NCBI GenBank assembly: GCA_015680685.1
Contig: MNCI01017558.1
Coordinates: forward strand, 363,894-427,893
Direction of reading: 5' to 3'
DNA: 64,000 nt
Origin: Gnetum montanum
Lineage: Eukaryota; Streptophyta; Gnetopsida; Gnetales; Gnetaceae
The translations under genes and the position numbers were made by a program. Shown here in pieces: positions 34,374 through 46,210 of this stretch. The notes beneath the pieces are model-generated. The model did not search any database. It was not told where the DNA came from and saw only the letters and a list, made by a program, of their open reading frames with translations. Within the stretch, counting starts at the first letter, position 1, and each line of letters begins with the position of its first letter.

Positions 34374-36028
34374 TGAAACACCACTAATTTTGGCCTAGCA
34401 CTTTTAGACAAGAATCAAGCTAAGTCATGTTGCTACCCAAGATGAGTACAACGTGACCAAACTTGGAAGCCTCCGAAACAACCCCTGATGGCCCATGATT
34501 CAATAGATAAGGTCCCCTCAAGGCCCACATGCGATTGCACCAACTTCCAGCATCCAGAATCAAAATTTTTGGGTTCAAAATGTTTGGTTTTGGCTAAGTA
34601 CACTTTGGTTACTTTTTTAGACCTTGCATAGCGTAAGGATCAGCGTCACCAACTTTTGGAGCCCCGAAATTGAGTCAAAATAGGCTGAAATCAAGCACAA
34701 GGACCCCCCATAACCTTCACCAAGGTCCCCAGCAGCTCCCAGCCTATAGAAAATCAAGATTTGGGCTTCAAATATGCCATTTTGACTTGGTGACGCTGGG
34801 GTTACTTTTTCAGACGCTGCACAGCGTAAGGATCAGCGTCACCAACATTTAGAGCCCCAAAACTGAGCCAAAATGACTTGATTTCAGGGGTTTAAGTCAT
34901 CCTCAAGGTCCACTATTGATAACTATGGGTCCTAGCCTTCAGAAATTCTAGATTTTAGCTCAAAATTGCAAGTTTTGAAGGTCACATTGGAGGTCACATT
35001 GCAGGTTACGCTAGGCAGTCAAATTTCTCTGGTTGTACATTTCATTATAAATCCCCATTTTTGGGCATGTCAAGCCCTCATGGTCTAAATTAAATGTACT
35101 TTCATGGGCTTGAATAACCCATAAATTATAAAATGCAATGTACCTAGTTAAGAATGTATCTTGCCAACACACATCCAACTTATGCACAACTATCTAACAC
35201 AGATACATTGAACCCGGTCAAAGAATGCAACTATCCAACACACATCCAACTCATGCACAACTATCCAACACAGATACATTGAACCTGGTCAAAGAATGCA
35301 ACTATCCAACAAAGATCCAACTCGTGCCAACTATCCATGGGACACATGTCATTAGATATGCTTTCCTCTCATCTCACAGCCATTGATTCCATTCTTGGAT
35401 TTCGTGCTCGAGCCTGGCCCAACCCTATAAATATCCTGTCAATTCACATAAACTGGGGGGCAAAAAAAATTAGGAGGCAAAAATTGGAGAGATTGGTAAT
35501 TCTGAAAGAGGACAGAACCTACAATCCTTGGGGGCTCGGCACACCTGACTATTGGCATCCAAGCATTTCTCCCCTTCATCATCACATCATCACGTCATAT
35601 CATCTTGGGGTTAGGTGTTTGACTTGCCATCCACACGTGTGCAACTACTCTTTGACCGGTGCCCATTTTTTTAAAACAATATAATACAATTTAATTATTG
35701 CCTTCCATTTACATTATTTACTTTGGTTTACACTTTGTTTACAATATAGCTCTGTTTATGCTTTATTTATAATTTAGTACGCTCTATTTACATTTTGTAT
35801 CGTTGTTTGCATTCCATTTACATCCCGTTTACGATAACCCCAACACTAGCCGTAGCTTACGCTCGGGGAAGTCCTTAGTTAATTTACATGCAGACCATCC
35901 AAGGCACTATGTCTTCGTTTACTTTTCCAACTTGCCCTCGGGAGAAGGTAGGGTCAACTGTGGCTGTTCGACGATCTCTCGGTGTTTGTTTCCCTTCCAG
36001 TCTTACACCGATGATTTAGGTCAGTACA
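34374..36028 (+). repeat. 3' LTR of element C
   Basis: Aligns with 27001-28586. It holds an extra 71-bp tandem copy (35164-35234 and 35235-35305) of a stretch present once in the 5' LTR. Confidence 0.93.
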
Positions 36029-36033
36029 CTGCC

Positions 36034-37115
36034 GAGGTAGCCCATGCCTGTGGAATGGCGGGGGTGGTGGCATGATCCATTGGCGGTACCGTTGGGGTAG
36101 CCCCCATGAGCGGTGTTGCTTGCACTGTCCACCACTTGGTAGGTGGTGCTGTTGGGGCAGCAACCGCGGGTTGTGCCACCGGATAGATTGCTTGTGTTGC
36201 CAGCAAAATAGACCACAGCCCCATGTTAGGTTGTACCGTTTGCGGGGTTTGGTAGGTCTGAGGGCAGACATAGTGAGACATCTGCGACAGTTGTGGAATA
36301 GTCGAAGAAGTGAATGGGGTCCACCATGTGGACGGGCCTGGGCCCGCCGCAGTGGGTGGAATAGATGTGAACGTAGGAATTAAAATGAAAGTTGCATGTG
36401 ACAGCGAAGTAGGTACAATATGAACATGCAGCAGGGTGGTCGTGATTGGTGCGTGATGTGCTACAGGAATGGATTGATGAATAGTCTACGGAGGCATAGT
36501 TGCTGCAAATGAAATAGGGGAATAAGGGCATTGATATGTCGAGAAGGTGATATGGCTACCCATTGCGGCTGTAGTTGCGGGCTGTAGGAGTGTAGGCATG
36601 ATGACAAAGGGAGTGGTGACAGAAAATGGATTGGCCCAGAAGGACTGGATAGAAGGGATAGGAATGAGGTTGGTTGGACCTCCCTCATCGAATTGGGAAT
36701 CGAGTTCCTCTTGTCCATCTTGAAAAGCATCATCTTGGTTGGATGCTATGTCTTGCTACTCCCTAAGCCTAGCCAACTGGATTAGTTGGTCTAGCAGCCT
36801 TTGGTTTGTTTGTGTCAAAGGTATGGAAGCACCGGAAGTGAGAACAAACTCCTTCTCGTCGCAGTAAGAAAACTCGAAGCTATGTTTGTTTTCGAACTCG
36901 TGTATGTCCAAAGGCAGGTTTTCTTGAACCTTCGCATAGAGGAAGTTGTAACGCTCATGTTGCTGGGCCAAGCCCTCAGGTCCTCGATTTTGGATCTTGA
37001 GGGATTGACACGTTTCCAGCATTGAGTTCAATGGTTGTTCGGCACCAGTGGTGCCTTCAACCATGATGGGAACCTCCACGTTGAAGGTGTTAACAACGGT
37101 AGTTGTAGAAGTCAT
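36034..37115 (-). pseudogene. Gag of element B, 5' part
   Basis: Minus-strand ATG at 37115 (MTSTTTVVNTFNVEVP). The open part to 36756 has LDIHEFENKHSFEFSYCDEK and QRLLDQLIQLARLRE, comparable to the N-terminus of C gag, followed by a low-complexity Pro/Thr/Ala region to 36034 where element C is inserted. The protein resumes at 27000. Stops and frame changes occur. Confidence 0.75.
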
Positions 37116-37236
37116 TGTTACTAAGCTAGATAGTTTTGCAAATGCGAAAAGCAAGGAAATCAGAAAGCTAAGCAGTTTTGCAAACTAAGAAGAGCAGATA
37201 AGTTGGAAAGCGACAAAAAAGAGAGGCAATCAAAAA

Positions 37237-37720
37237 GGCTTTATGTATTGCCGGGCTCCCGAGGAACCGTCGAGGCGACTGACCTATACCGCACAATGCG
37301 TAAACAACTGCGAAAGGATGTCACATTTACACTAGTGCACGATAGGGTACAGAACGTGTGCAAGACTTTTGTAAGGCAGGCAAGTCAACTGGTAACCAGA
37401 GGCTTTACGTCCTGTAGGGTTCCAGGGGAACTGTTGAGATGACCGATCTGCATCGCACGATGCGTAAACAACCACAGACGGGTGTCACGTTTACACTAAT
37501 GCATATTAGGGTGTAGAAGGTTTACAGGGCTATCGTAAGAAGAAGGCAAGTTAACTGGCAATTGGAGGCTTTACATCCTGTAGGGCTCCCGAGGAACCGT
37601 CGAGGCGACCAATCTACACCGCACGACATGTAGACAACCACAGATGGATGTCATGTTTACACTAGTGCATATCAGGGTGCAGAAGGCTTACAAGACTACT
37701 GTGACATGTGGAAAAGGCAC
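37237..37720 (-). repeat. Leader tandem repeats of element B, three copies
   Basis: Units starting at 37237, 37401 and 37567 (periods 164 and 166; the last is partial) share GGCTCCCGAGGAACCGTCGA and CGCACGATGCGTAAACAACC-type blocks. They lie between primer site and gag. Confidence 0.85.
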
Positions 37721-37727
37721 CTAAAGA

Positions 37728-37751
37728 CCCTCCTTCTAGCTCTAGAAAGAT
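37728..37751 (-). other. Decayed primer binding site of element B
   Basis: The minus strand after the LTR reads ATCTTTCTAGAGCTAGAAGG then AGGG, matching the site of C (TTTTGGCGCTAGAAGGAGGG) with changes. Confidence 0.5.
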
Positions 37752-39420
37752 TGTAGCGACTGAAAACGTTGATGGCTTGAAAAAATGCCTAGGGGCCACC
37801 GGCCGTTGGCAGTCTTGACCCCGTTTCCATGGGAGGGCCATGCTAGATGGGACAGAAATGGGGTGGCCTGAATGGTCTGGTCGATCAGACAAGGACTTAG
37901 TTGGTGTCTATATAGCCTTTTGCGACATGTGATTTAAAAATGAGACCAATAGTGCGAAGTAATGCTTAAATGTAGAGGAAATAGAAAATAGTGTAAAATG
38001 CAATAGAGGAAACAAAAAACAACGTAAAATGCGATAGAGGAAACAGAAAATAGCATAAAATGTAGTAGTAAACAGGAGATGATGTAAAATGCAATAGAAA
38101 AATGCACCACTTTGAAGCTATGACCTCGCTCTGTTAAGATGGACATAATCGGTTACACAGCGCTGGGAAGTGCAGAGATCCTGAGAGTAACTAAGACATG
38201 TAGAACGAGATGGCTATGTGCTTGAACGCGGCATCAGTCGTCAACAATGCGAAGTTCTACCAAGGTGGTAGAAAAGAACAAAATGAAACACCAACTGAGA
38301 ATGCTAACTATTTTCAATGTCAAAATAGGAAGCTTACAATGCTTGAGATTACAATGCCAACCCTTTACTCGTCAACCAACTAGACTATTAGTCGACCAGA
38401 TTACCGAGAAAACAGATTGGGGACTGAAAAGGTTTAAAAAAGGGGGATGCCAAAAATGCCAAAGATCGAGAGAGACGGTGTGCCCGAGAGTGCGAAAAAT
38501 CAGGGAGATCGGAGAGAGTTTAAGCGTCGCACATTGGGGTATTTATAGGACCAAGGGCGCGCGAAAGATGTAGTTTGAACGCCACGTTCCTTAGGCCTAT
38601 GCTAACTTGTCTATGCTGCACATGCCTACATGACCGTTGGGCATACCTGCCATGCTGTAATTACGAACCTGCCATGCTGTAATTACAAACCTGCCATGCT
38701 GTAATTATGCTGTCAGAGCAACGGTGCAATTAGGTGAGGTGCATTAATGTCACGTAACTGTTTGCTACTTTGTTATGCTTTGTAGTGTAGCATGTTGGCG
38801 TAGCGTAGCGTCTTGTTACATGTCTTGCTGCATGTGTAGAAAGCCTTTGAAACGTGTAGGCTGTTCGTTGTATGTTTGCTATGCTATGCTACGCTACGTA
38901 GCATAGCATAGTGTAGCGACTGGCCTTAGTCGCAAAAATCGTTGCCAATCTGTAAAATTTGCCTCTTGTATTGCGAAGTTTGCGAAATTGCTGATCCTAC
39001 ACTTTGAGTTGCCTTTTGTCAAATTTCACAGAATTGCTACGCCTCACTGCGCCATGTAGCTTAGCGTAGTGTAGCAGCAAACATGACCTGATGTCGGCCA
39101 AGTTCACCACTTTCTGACGGAAGGAGACATTGCTGAAGGACTTGAAGTCAAGCGAGGGGGCTAACTGTCTAGCTTTTTTGCTATGCTGTGCTATGCTGCA
39201 TAGCACACCATAGCGTAGCATTATGCTTCTGCAAATGTCTTCTGAAGTTTGCTACACTACATTTCGTAGCGTAGCATAGCAAGACTCCTTGACTTAGAAA
39301 ACTTGCCGAAGCAGATATTCTGAAAATTAGAGCATCCATCTCCTGAAGAACTGCCATAACGCTGTGTGAATTTCATAGACCTGGTGAAGCAAGCATGCCT
39401 CTGAATTTTGGGGTGTTTCG
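37752..39420 (-). repeat. 5' LTR of element B
   Basis: Minus-strand LTR partner of 12095-13741. Its terminal base at 39420 is G where the other LTR has A, so TG...CA is lost at this end. The 40-bp palindrome is kept at 38878-38917. Confidence 0.92.
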
Positions 39421-39425
39421 GTAGC
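39421..39425. repeat. Target site duplication of element B, right copy
   Basis: GTAGC, identical to 12090-12094. Confidence 0.85.
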
Positions 39426-40150
39426 TGAACTCTTGTAGTTTTTACATTCAAAAGTTAGAATATTTTCCGAGTGTCTATAGCAGGAGTAATTGAGTATATG
39501 GATCTTTATTTGAGCATTGTTGTACCTGAACCACACTAGTGTGTACGACAATAAAGACAAGCTTCTTGATAAGCCTTGTAGCATTCTGGATAGTTTAAAT
39601 TTTTTATTTATGCATTCATTGTTTTTATTTAATATTCAATCAATTAAGCTAAATTAGACTTTGATCAATTAAGCTAAATATATTAAGTCCATAAGTATGA
39701 CGACTTTTAGCATAAACACGTATTCACATGGAAATCCCAACAGTGTTATTGCTTGATGTGCCGAGTAGCGTAGCACTTGGTAACCTAGTAGTGGATACAT
39801 GGGTTCAGGACATGTACGAAGAGTGGGATTAGATGCTTATGTTAGGGCTAGTTAGAGATTTAGTTAAATAGTGAAATTAAATTAGTTCTAATTTACTTCA
39901 TCTCTCTCTTTAAACACCAAAACTATAAAACATAAAATGATAAAAATCATATGCCTCAATTACACTTAACCATACCATTGTGCATCACAAGTTTAGTTGG
40001 GAAGACAATGAATGAATCATTAGGGCAAGGTTCACTTCCTAGAAGACTAGTGCATTGGAAATTAGAGAGTCCATAGAATTCAATCGAATCACACATGAAC
40101 ACTTTGTGATTTGTATGGTTGGGTGTAGGGTTACCTTGAATTGCTCATCA
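39426..40150 (+). repeat. 5' LTR of element A, second part
   Basis: TGAACTCTTGTAG to TTGCTCATCA aligns with 51642-52371, completing the LTR that starts at 11874 (about 946 bases in all). Confidence 0.92.
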
Positions 40151-40172
40151 TTGATGTTGTTGTTGGGAACTC
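40151..40172 (+). other. Decayed primer binding site of element A
   Basis: TTGATGTTGTTGTTGGGAAC follows the LTR. It becomes TTGGCGCCGTTGCCGGGGA, the usual plant site, if C-to-T and G-to-A changes are undone. The leader to about 40390 shows no gene. Confidence 0.65.
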
Positions 40173-40389
40173 TATTGTTGAAACATGTGCTATCTAGGCT
40201 TAGTGGGTATCATTAATATCATTGGATGAACCCCAAGGTTGATATCATTCTCAAGTAATATAATTACAAAAGCACACTGATACTTTATTTGTTTACAAAA
40301 TTTCTTCTTCTCATAGATGAAATAATCCAAAACCACCAATCCCACAAGAGTGCAAAGTAATATATATACTCATCCAAATGAGTTTGTGC

Positions 40390-42790
40390 CTGATTTCACC
40401 TTCATCCTACATTAAGATGAGCAATTGCAATGGTGTGATATGGAAGGCAACATTGTATTGCCCCTCAATCGATTTGTGCTCGGGATGCTACTTCAAACTT
40501 TGAAGAAGTTAGGCATCTTAGATCTTCAAGAGGAATACATTGTGAATGGTTATGACACTTGGGACTATCGTGTCATTGACACATACTGTAGGTGAGATCG
40601 ACATCAGGAGAGGCATCATGAGGATGCTAAGGGGAAATGATTCACTAATTCTTTGTTTCTACTAAACCAAGACAACAACAAGGGTCCTACCTCTAAGGAC
40701 TCTCAACATGAAGATTCTCTAGCCTTTATTACTGGTGATGAGGGTGTAACCTTGAATCTGTAGTCCATAATCCACAATTCAAGTTCAAGGAATGATGAAA
40801 TCGAAGCAAGGGATCAAATAAGCATTAAGATGATATGAAAAATAATGAACGTGGTTGTGATAACCAAGGAGGAATTGGTAGATTTCATGGTGGAGGCAAT
40901 CCTTCTCCCACTTCCTCCTCTTCATTTACATAGACTTCTTTTTTCGTCTTTTGATTTTGAAAGATGCTGCAAAAGGAACAACCATGATGGAGGTGAGCAT
41001 ATAAGCAGTAATACTAATCGCTATGCCCACAATAATTAAAGGGGTAACAGACGACATCATTAGTGACAATGAAATCATGATGATGATGAGCCTTTGTTGA
41101 TGACTTGAAGTATGCTTAACATTATAGAGGTAGTTAAGATTCAAACTAGGCATATGAAAGATAGTCAGATCAAGTGCTTAGACATGAACAATATCCCAAG
41201 ATTTGAGGAGGGATATAACTCTGATCCACAAACACATCTACAAGCTTTCCATGATACCTATGCCTTGTAGAACATTGAAAATGATTAGCAAAAACTCAAA
41301 CTCTTCCCTAGGATACTCATTAAAGAAGATGAAAGTTGGTACTAGTCTTTAGAGCTAGAATCTATCTGCAAATGGAGTACCATGCTGGAACTATTGAATG
41401 ATAAATATTAGACATACTCTAGAGTGTCTAGCCTGAGAAGGAAAATCCAAGGCTGGAAACAAGGAATACATGAACCCTTGGATGTTATCATGGGTAGATA
41501 TTATTCTCTCTTACATCAATGCCCTAGCCATGGTTACTCTTAGAGGGAGCAACTTCGCCACATCATAGATGGGCTTAGAGTAGAAACTAGAAGAACTCCT
41601 GGGGTTTATGCCCAATGGAGATTGTCTAAACTAAGAGCTCATCAGATACAAAGGATTATATAACAGGTTGCAAAAGAAGAAGGTGAGTTGCGAAAAAGGG
41701 AAAGTGCAGAAGAGTATAATAAGAATCCTTCCATAAGGAAACGAGAGATCCGATTTTGTGATGAGGAGGAGNNNNNNNNNNNNNNNNNNNNNNNNNNNNN
41801 NNNNNNNNNNNNNNNNNNNNNNNNNNNNNNNNNNNNNNNNNNNNNNNNNNNNNNNNNNNNNNNNNNNNNNNNNNNNNNNNNNNNNNNNNNNNNNNNNNNN
41901 NNNNNNNNNNNNNNNNNNNNNNNNNNNNNNNNNNNNNNNNNNNNNNNNNNNNNNNNNNNNNNNNNNNNNNNNNNNNNNNNNNNNNNNNNNNNNNNNNNNN
42001 NNNNNNNNNNNNNNNNNNNNNNNNNNNNNNNNNTTATAAGAGTATGGGGTGTACATGTTGAATCCTTGACTAGCATGGAGGCAAGCACCTAGACAATTTC
42101 CTTATCCACAAGGAAATCCAAGATAGTTCCACCAACAACAACAAGAAGCTTACTATCCAAGTGCAGCTCCACCACAACCATATGACTAGTATCAATAGTG
42201 GCACCAACCACAGTTGTGGGGAATACCACTGCTAAGATAGTGGTATGCTTATAATAAACTAGACCCATACAGATGCTATGTTCAGCAACCTATTTCTCCA
42301 TGAAGCTTTGTAAGTCACACCTCATTTTAGCATCACTATTACTCTCTAGAGTATCATCGAACTCATTCACCATTTACTTGAGGGGAACACCCATATCCTT
42401 ACCATCCTCCACATCTATCTGCACACATCCCTTCACCCTCAGCCCAATTACCTCCCATTCCATCCATGTAGGATGAAATTCCTCCATAGCTATAGCAACG
42501 AAATGCTACGAGGGTTATACATTCACAACTGGCTTTTCAGCCAAGTGGTTTGAACAATCGATCTAGGAAATGAACCTTTTTCCAACCCGACAGTCCTCCC
42601 AAACCCTCACAACCTAATGTGTCTAGTTTCCCTATATCTCCAACATCCTCATCCTCTACATCAAACACATTCACATGCCCTTCAAACCAAACACCACCTT
42701 GGTTTTGCATGTGATGTTAACTCATGTTACTTTCGATTGGATCAAGGTTGGCAATCTTCCCACAAAAAGATCAGACTCGAGAAGTGTAAT
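40390..42790 (+). pseudogene. Gag of element A
   Basis: Fragments include GNIVLPLNRFVLGMLLQTLK, EEYIVNGYDTWDYRVI, and then, collinear with gag of E, MNNIPRFEEGYNSDPQTHLQ, KLKLFPRILIKEDESWY, SLRRKIQGWKQGIHEPLDVI, HQCPSHGYS and VAKEEGELRKRE up to the N gap at 41772. After the gap (42034) comes a Pro/Gln/Ser-rich part. Stops replace Gln or Trp at many places. Gag would form the particle. Confidence 0.7.
41772..42033. other. Assembly gap, 262 N
   Basis: Run of N inside gag of element A. Confidence 0.98.
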
Positions 42791-42799
42791 CATTTACTT

Positions 42800-43675
42800 A
42801 TAGATTGCTAGACATGAGCGATGCAAGGTCCTTCTTGATTTTGGTTCTAGTGTCAATCTCATCTCCCATGACATGTACAAGGCTTGGAACCTACCGCCTC
42901 TCAAGAACAGCAACATTCATTTAGACTTGGTAGACCAGTCAACCATTATTCCTTTGGGGCTAGTGGAGGACATTGTGATCATAGTTTGTGGATGGTCCTA
43001 TCCTGCTGATTTTTTGATGATCAAGATGGAAAATTGCAAAGTTGACTTTCCCATCATTATGGGAAGGGCATGGTTAAGCATAGTAGATGCACATATGGAC
43101 ATAAGGGATCTTTCCTTGGAAATCTCCAAGGAAAATGAATTTGGAAGGATAGAGAAGAAGCATGTTCCATGCATCACGTATAATGATCTTGGGTGTAATT
43201 GTGTGCAAAAGATCTAGTTCATCAATAGTACATTCATTACAGTATGCAATCAATATGCACAAGAAACAGATATCCAAAGGTGTCTGTACATAGCATCCAT
43301 AAAATAGGAGGACACCTAATGGTTGACAACTAACTTTAAGAACAAGACATTATGCATGGAAACTACTGAGAGCCTAACATGTGCCTATGTTGAAGGTATT
43401 GATAAACTTGAGCAAGTTGATCACCAACTCTTCAATGATGAAGATGATGATACCTATTGGGGATAGTTCAAAATCCCTAATAATTTCAAGTAGGAGCCCC
43501 TAGAGTTAAAGACTCTACCAGCTAACATTGAGTACAAATTTTTAAACAATGGCAAGTCGATCATAATTAATGCAAATCTTGCTCTTGAACAAAAAGATAA
43601 GCTATTGTAGGTCATCAAAAAATGGCCAACAACCTTTGCTTGGTCATATCTTGAATTAATAGGAATTGATCCAAG
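42800..43675 (+). pseudogene. Protease and pol linker of element A
   Basis: The active-site block VLLDFGSSVNLIS (Asp codon at 42837) is followed by the open frame 42873-43217 with LVDQSTIIPLGLVEDI and FPIIMGRAWLSIVDAHMDIR. The order and wording are those of Athila-type proteases. The linker has PLELKTLPANIEYKFLNN and KKWPTTFAWSYLELIGIDP as in plant gypsy pol. DFGS stands in place of DLGA. Frameshifts occur on both sides. Confidence 0.8.
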
Positions 43676-44880
43676 GATATGCCAGCATCGCATCTACATT
43701 GAATTGACCATGAAGCCAAGAAGGTAGCCATAAAGGCAGTTGAACCCCAAGTTGAAGTAGATCGTTAAGGAGGAAATAGAATAACTTCTCAAGGCAGGGT
43801 TCATCTATCCCATCACGGATAGTGAGTGGATTAGCCCACATGTAATTGTGCCAAAGATAGTGTTGGATACTATCTCTAGGCATGGTTATAGTGGCTATAA
43901 CCAAATCCAAATTATGTTAGAGGATTAGGCCAAGACAACATTCATGAGTCCCTTAGGAACTTTTGCAAATTGTAAGATGCCATTTGGTTTGTGTAATGCC
44001 CCTGCAACATTTCAACACTTAGTCCTTAGTATTTTCCAATAGTAGATAGGTAGCGGGATAGAAATCTTTATGGATGACTTCTCTACCTATGGGGCTACAT
44101 TTGAGCAAGCCCTAGACTGTCTTGAGTAGGTTCTGAAGGATGTGTCAAAACAAACCTTAAGCTCAATTAGTAAAAAAGCCATTTAATGGTCTAGGAAGGC
44201 ATAGTACTGGGGCACATATTTACTTAAGCAAGGATTGAGGTAGACCTAGAAAAAATAATGCTCATCCAAGGAATCACACACCAACCAAAGATAGTTAAAG
44301 ATGTCTGATCATTCCTTGGACATACTGGCTACTACCAATGATTCATAGAGAATTTTTCTAAGATTGCAAAGCTGTTGGTTAAGCTTACAAAGAAAGATGC
44401 TCCATTCATTTGGACCAAAGAATGTGAACATGCATTTCAACAATTAAAAGACAAACTCATAAAAACTCAAATTCTATGGGCACCAGATTGGTTTAGACCA
44501 TTTCATATAATAAAAGATGCATCTAATGATGCCATGGGAGCCATGTTTATGCAATTGGACAATAAGAAATGTTCATATTACAGCCACTATGTGAGCCAAA
44601 GCATTGTGGGTGCATAATTGAATTACAACACAACTGAGAAAGAATTAATGGTAGTGGTGTATGTTCTCGAAAATTTTAAGCACTATGTGATTGGCTACAA
44701 AGTATTTGTGCACACAGACCATAGTGCCATCCACTTCCTAATGAACAAGCTGACGGTGAGTCCCCGTATCATACGGTGGCTTGTGATCTTGTAGGAATTT
44801 GATCTCAAAATGGTAGATTAGAAAGGGTCTAAGAATGTGGTCGTTGACCATCTCTCTCAGTTAAGATTGGATAATAAAGA
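43676..44880 (+). pseudogene. Reverse transcriptase and RNase H of element A
   Basis: Starts CQHRIYIELTMKPRR, then AGFIYPITDSEWISPHVIVP. The next 50 or so residues of a normal RT, including the fingers motif with CIDY-RKLN and FPLPFIDQ, are missing: the frame passes straight to HGYSGYNQI. Later blocks are LGTFANCKMPFGLCNAPATF, catalytic FMDD (44067-44078), WLSLTKKDAPFIW-type thumb (open 44375-44617) and RNase H (KDASNDAMGAMF, FVHTDHSAIHFLM, KGSKNVVVDHLSQL). No second RNase H is present, unlike B. Inactive. Confidence 0.85.
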
Positions 44881-45039
44881 GGAGGAGAGTTCACTCTTTG
44901 ATCAATTTCCAGATGAACTTCTCTTTATAGGAGCAATAAATGATCAAGTGCCCCAAAAACAAAATGGTATGATGGCATCCTCACTTACCTTTTTACTTAG
45001 GAGATGCCACAAGATCTAGACTTTAGGAAGAAACAAAAA

Positions 45040-46210
45040 TTTCTTCATCGGGCAAAGTACTTCATGGAAATCAACATACACCTTTACAAGGTGTGCACTG
45101 ATGTCCTAGTTCATTGGTGTGTCCCTGATGCAGATCAATTGTGCATTTTCTAAGATGCTCACGAAGGTTCTTGTGGAGGCCATTATGTAGAGAGATGCAT
45201 GACCATAAAAATCCTGATGATAGGATACTATTGTCCTACAATCTTTAGGGATGTCCACCAATTTGTTCAATCTTGTGAGTGTTATCAAAGAGATGATGGG
45301 ATGACTACACGCATGGAGGATCCTTAACAGTGGATTCAAACACTAGAGTCCTTTGACATATGGAGCATTGACTTTAGGGGTTCCATCACATCCATGTCTA
45401 ATGAAAAGGTGTATATCATCATAGCAATCGACTACTACACCAAATGGGTGGAAGCAGTAGCTGTCACTGATTGTACATCATCCATTTCTACTAGATTTGT
45501 ACAACAATATGTTGTAAATAAGTTTAGGATGTCACATGCATTGATTTCTGACAATGGAAGTCATTTTACAGCTGCCACCTTTTGAAAACTTATGCAACAC
45601 TTGGGGGTTGAGCATACATTAAAAACACCTTCTCACCCCAAGCCAATGGTCCAGCAGAGATAACCAACAGGGAGATTACAAAGATCCTAATAAGGACCAT
45701 AAGCAAATATATGAAATACTGGAGCACAAAACTCAATGATGCCCTATGGGCCTATTGTTCAACATGGAATCTTCCTATTAGCTACTATCCCTATGAATTA
45801 ATGTATAAAAAATTTCCAATGCTCTTGATTTAATCCGAGCTTTGTACACTCTCAATAGCGTATGACTTGAATCTTAACCTAAGTTTAGTCAAAAAAGAAA
45901 GACTGATCAACCTCAACATGCTAGATGAAAATCAATTGGTGGTCCTATCTTTGAATGAAGTGCATAAGGCATTCAACAAGTAACGACATGACCTAAGAAT
46001 ATGAAAAGTAAAATATTGACCTAGAGATAAGGTTTTCTATTAGAACCCCACACATGTACCTTAGAAAAAAAAGTTGCAAACGTTGTGGGAGGGATCTTAT
46101 ATAATTGTTGAAACCTTTTCTTCTAGGGTCATGATCATATACAAACCTAAGAACCCAAATAAAAGGCAGTTGGTCAACATCTAACAAGTGAAGCTTTTTC
46201 ATAAGCCTAA
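45040..46210 (+). pseudogene. Integrase of element A
   Basis: Zinc finger HEGSCGGHYVE with CECYQR, first catalytic Asp in IWSIDFRGS, open frame 45394-45585 with KVYIIIAIDYYTKWVEAVAV and the second Asp in ISDNGSHF, then TLKTPSHP-like and C-terminal blocks to about 46210. Stops and shifts are frequent. Confidence 0.85.

Larger units (their letters stand above)
27001..36028 (+). mobile_element. Element C: Tat/Ogre-like element without RT or integrase
   Basis: LTRs 27001-28586 and 34374-36028 begin TGAAACACCAC and end GTCAGTACA. The flanking bases TTGCT (26996-27000) and CTGCC (36029-36033) fit a decayed 5-bp duplication. Internally there are a primer site, gag, protease, tandem repeats and a polypurine tract, but only 1.8 kb between protease end and tract, with no RT, RNase H or integrase. 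LTR ends, primer site, tract and gag show it to be a relative of B. The LTRs differ less than those of B (by eye, about 17 differences in the first 210 bases), so it is the youngest layer. It interrupts gag of B. Confidence 0.9.
12095..39420 (-). mobile_element. Element B: Tat/Ogre-like Ty3/gypsy retrotransposon
   Basis: Minus-strand element with 5' LTR 39420-37752 and 3' LTR 13741-12095, flanked by GTAGC. Removing nested C leaves about 18.3 kb. On the minus strand the order is LTR, primer site, leader repeats, gag, protease, a large interval holding a gene on the opposite strand, RT, RNase H, second RNase H, integrase, repeats, polypurine tract, LTR. The second RNase H and the great length are hallmarks of the Tat/Ogre clade, in which protease and RT are also separated by an intron-like interval. 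All frames are decayed. The LTRs differ clearly, more than those of C, in line with the nesting order. Confidence 0.9.

Noticed and set aside
12095-39420. Element B in plus orientation
   Set aside because: LTR end TGAAAC, polypurine tract at 13742, primer site at 37751 and gag-pol reading all place it on the minus strand.
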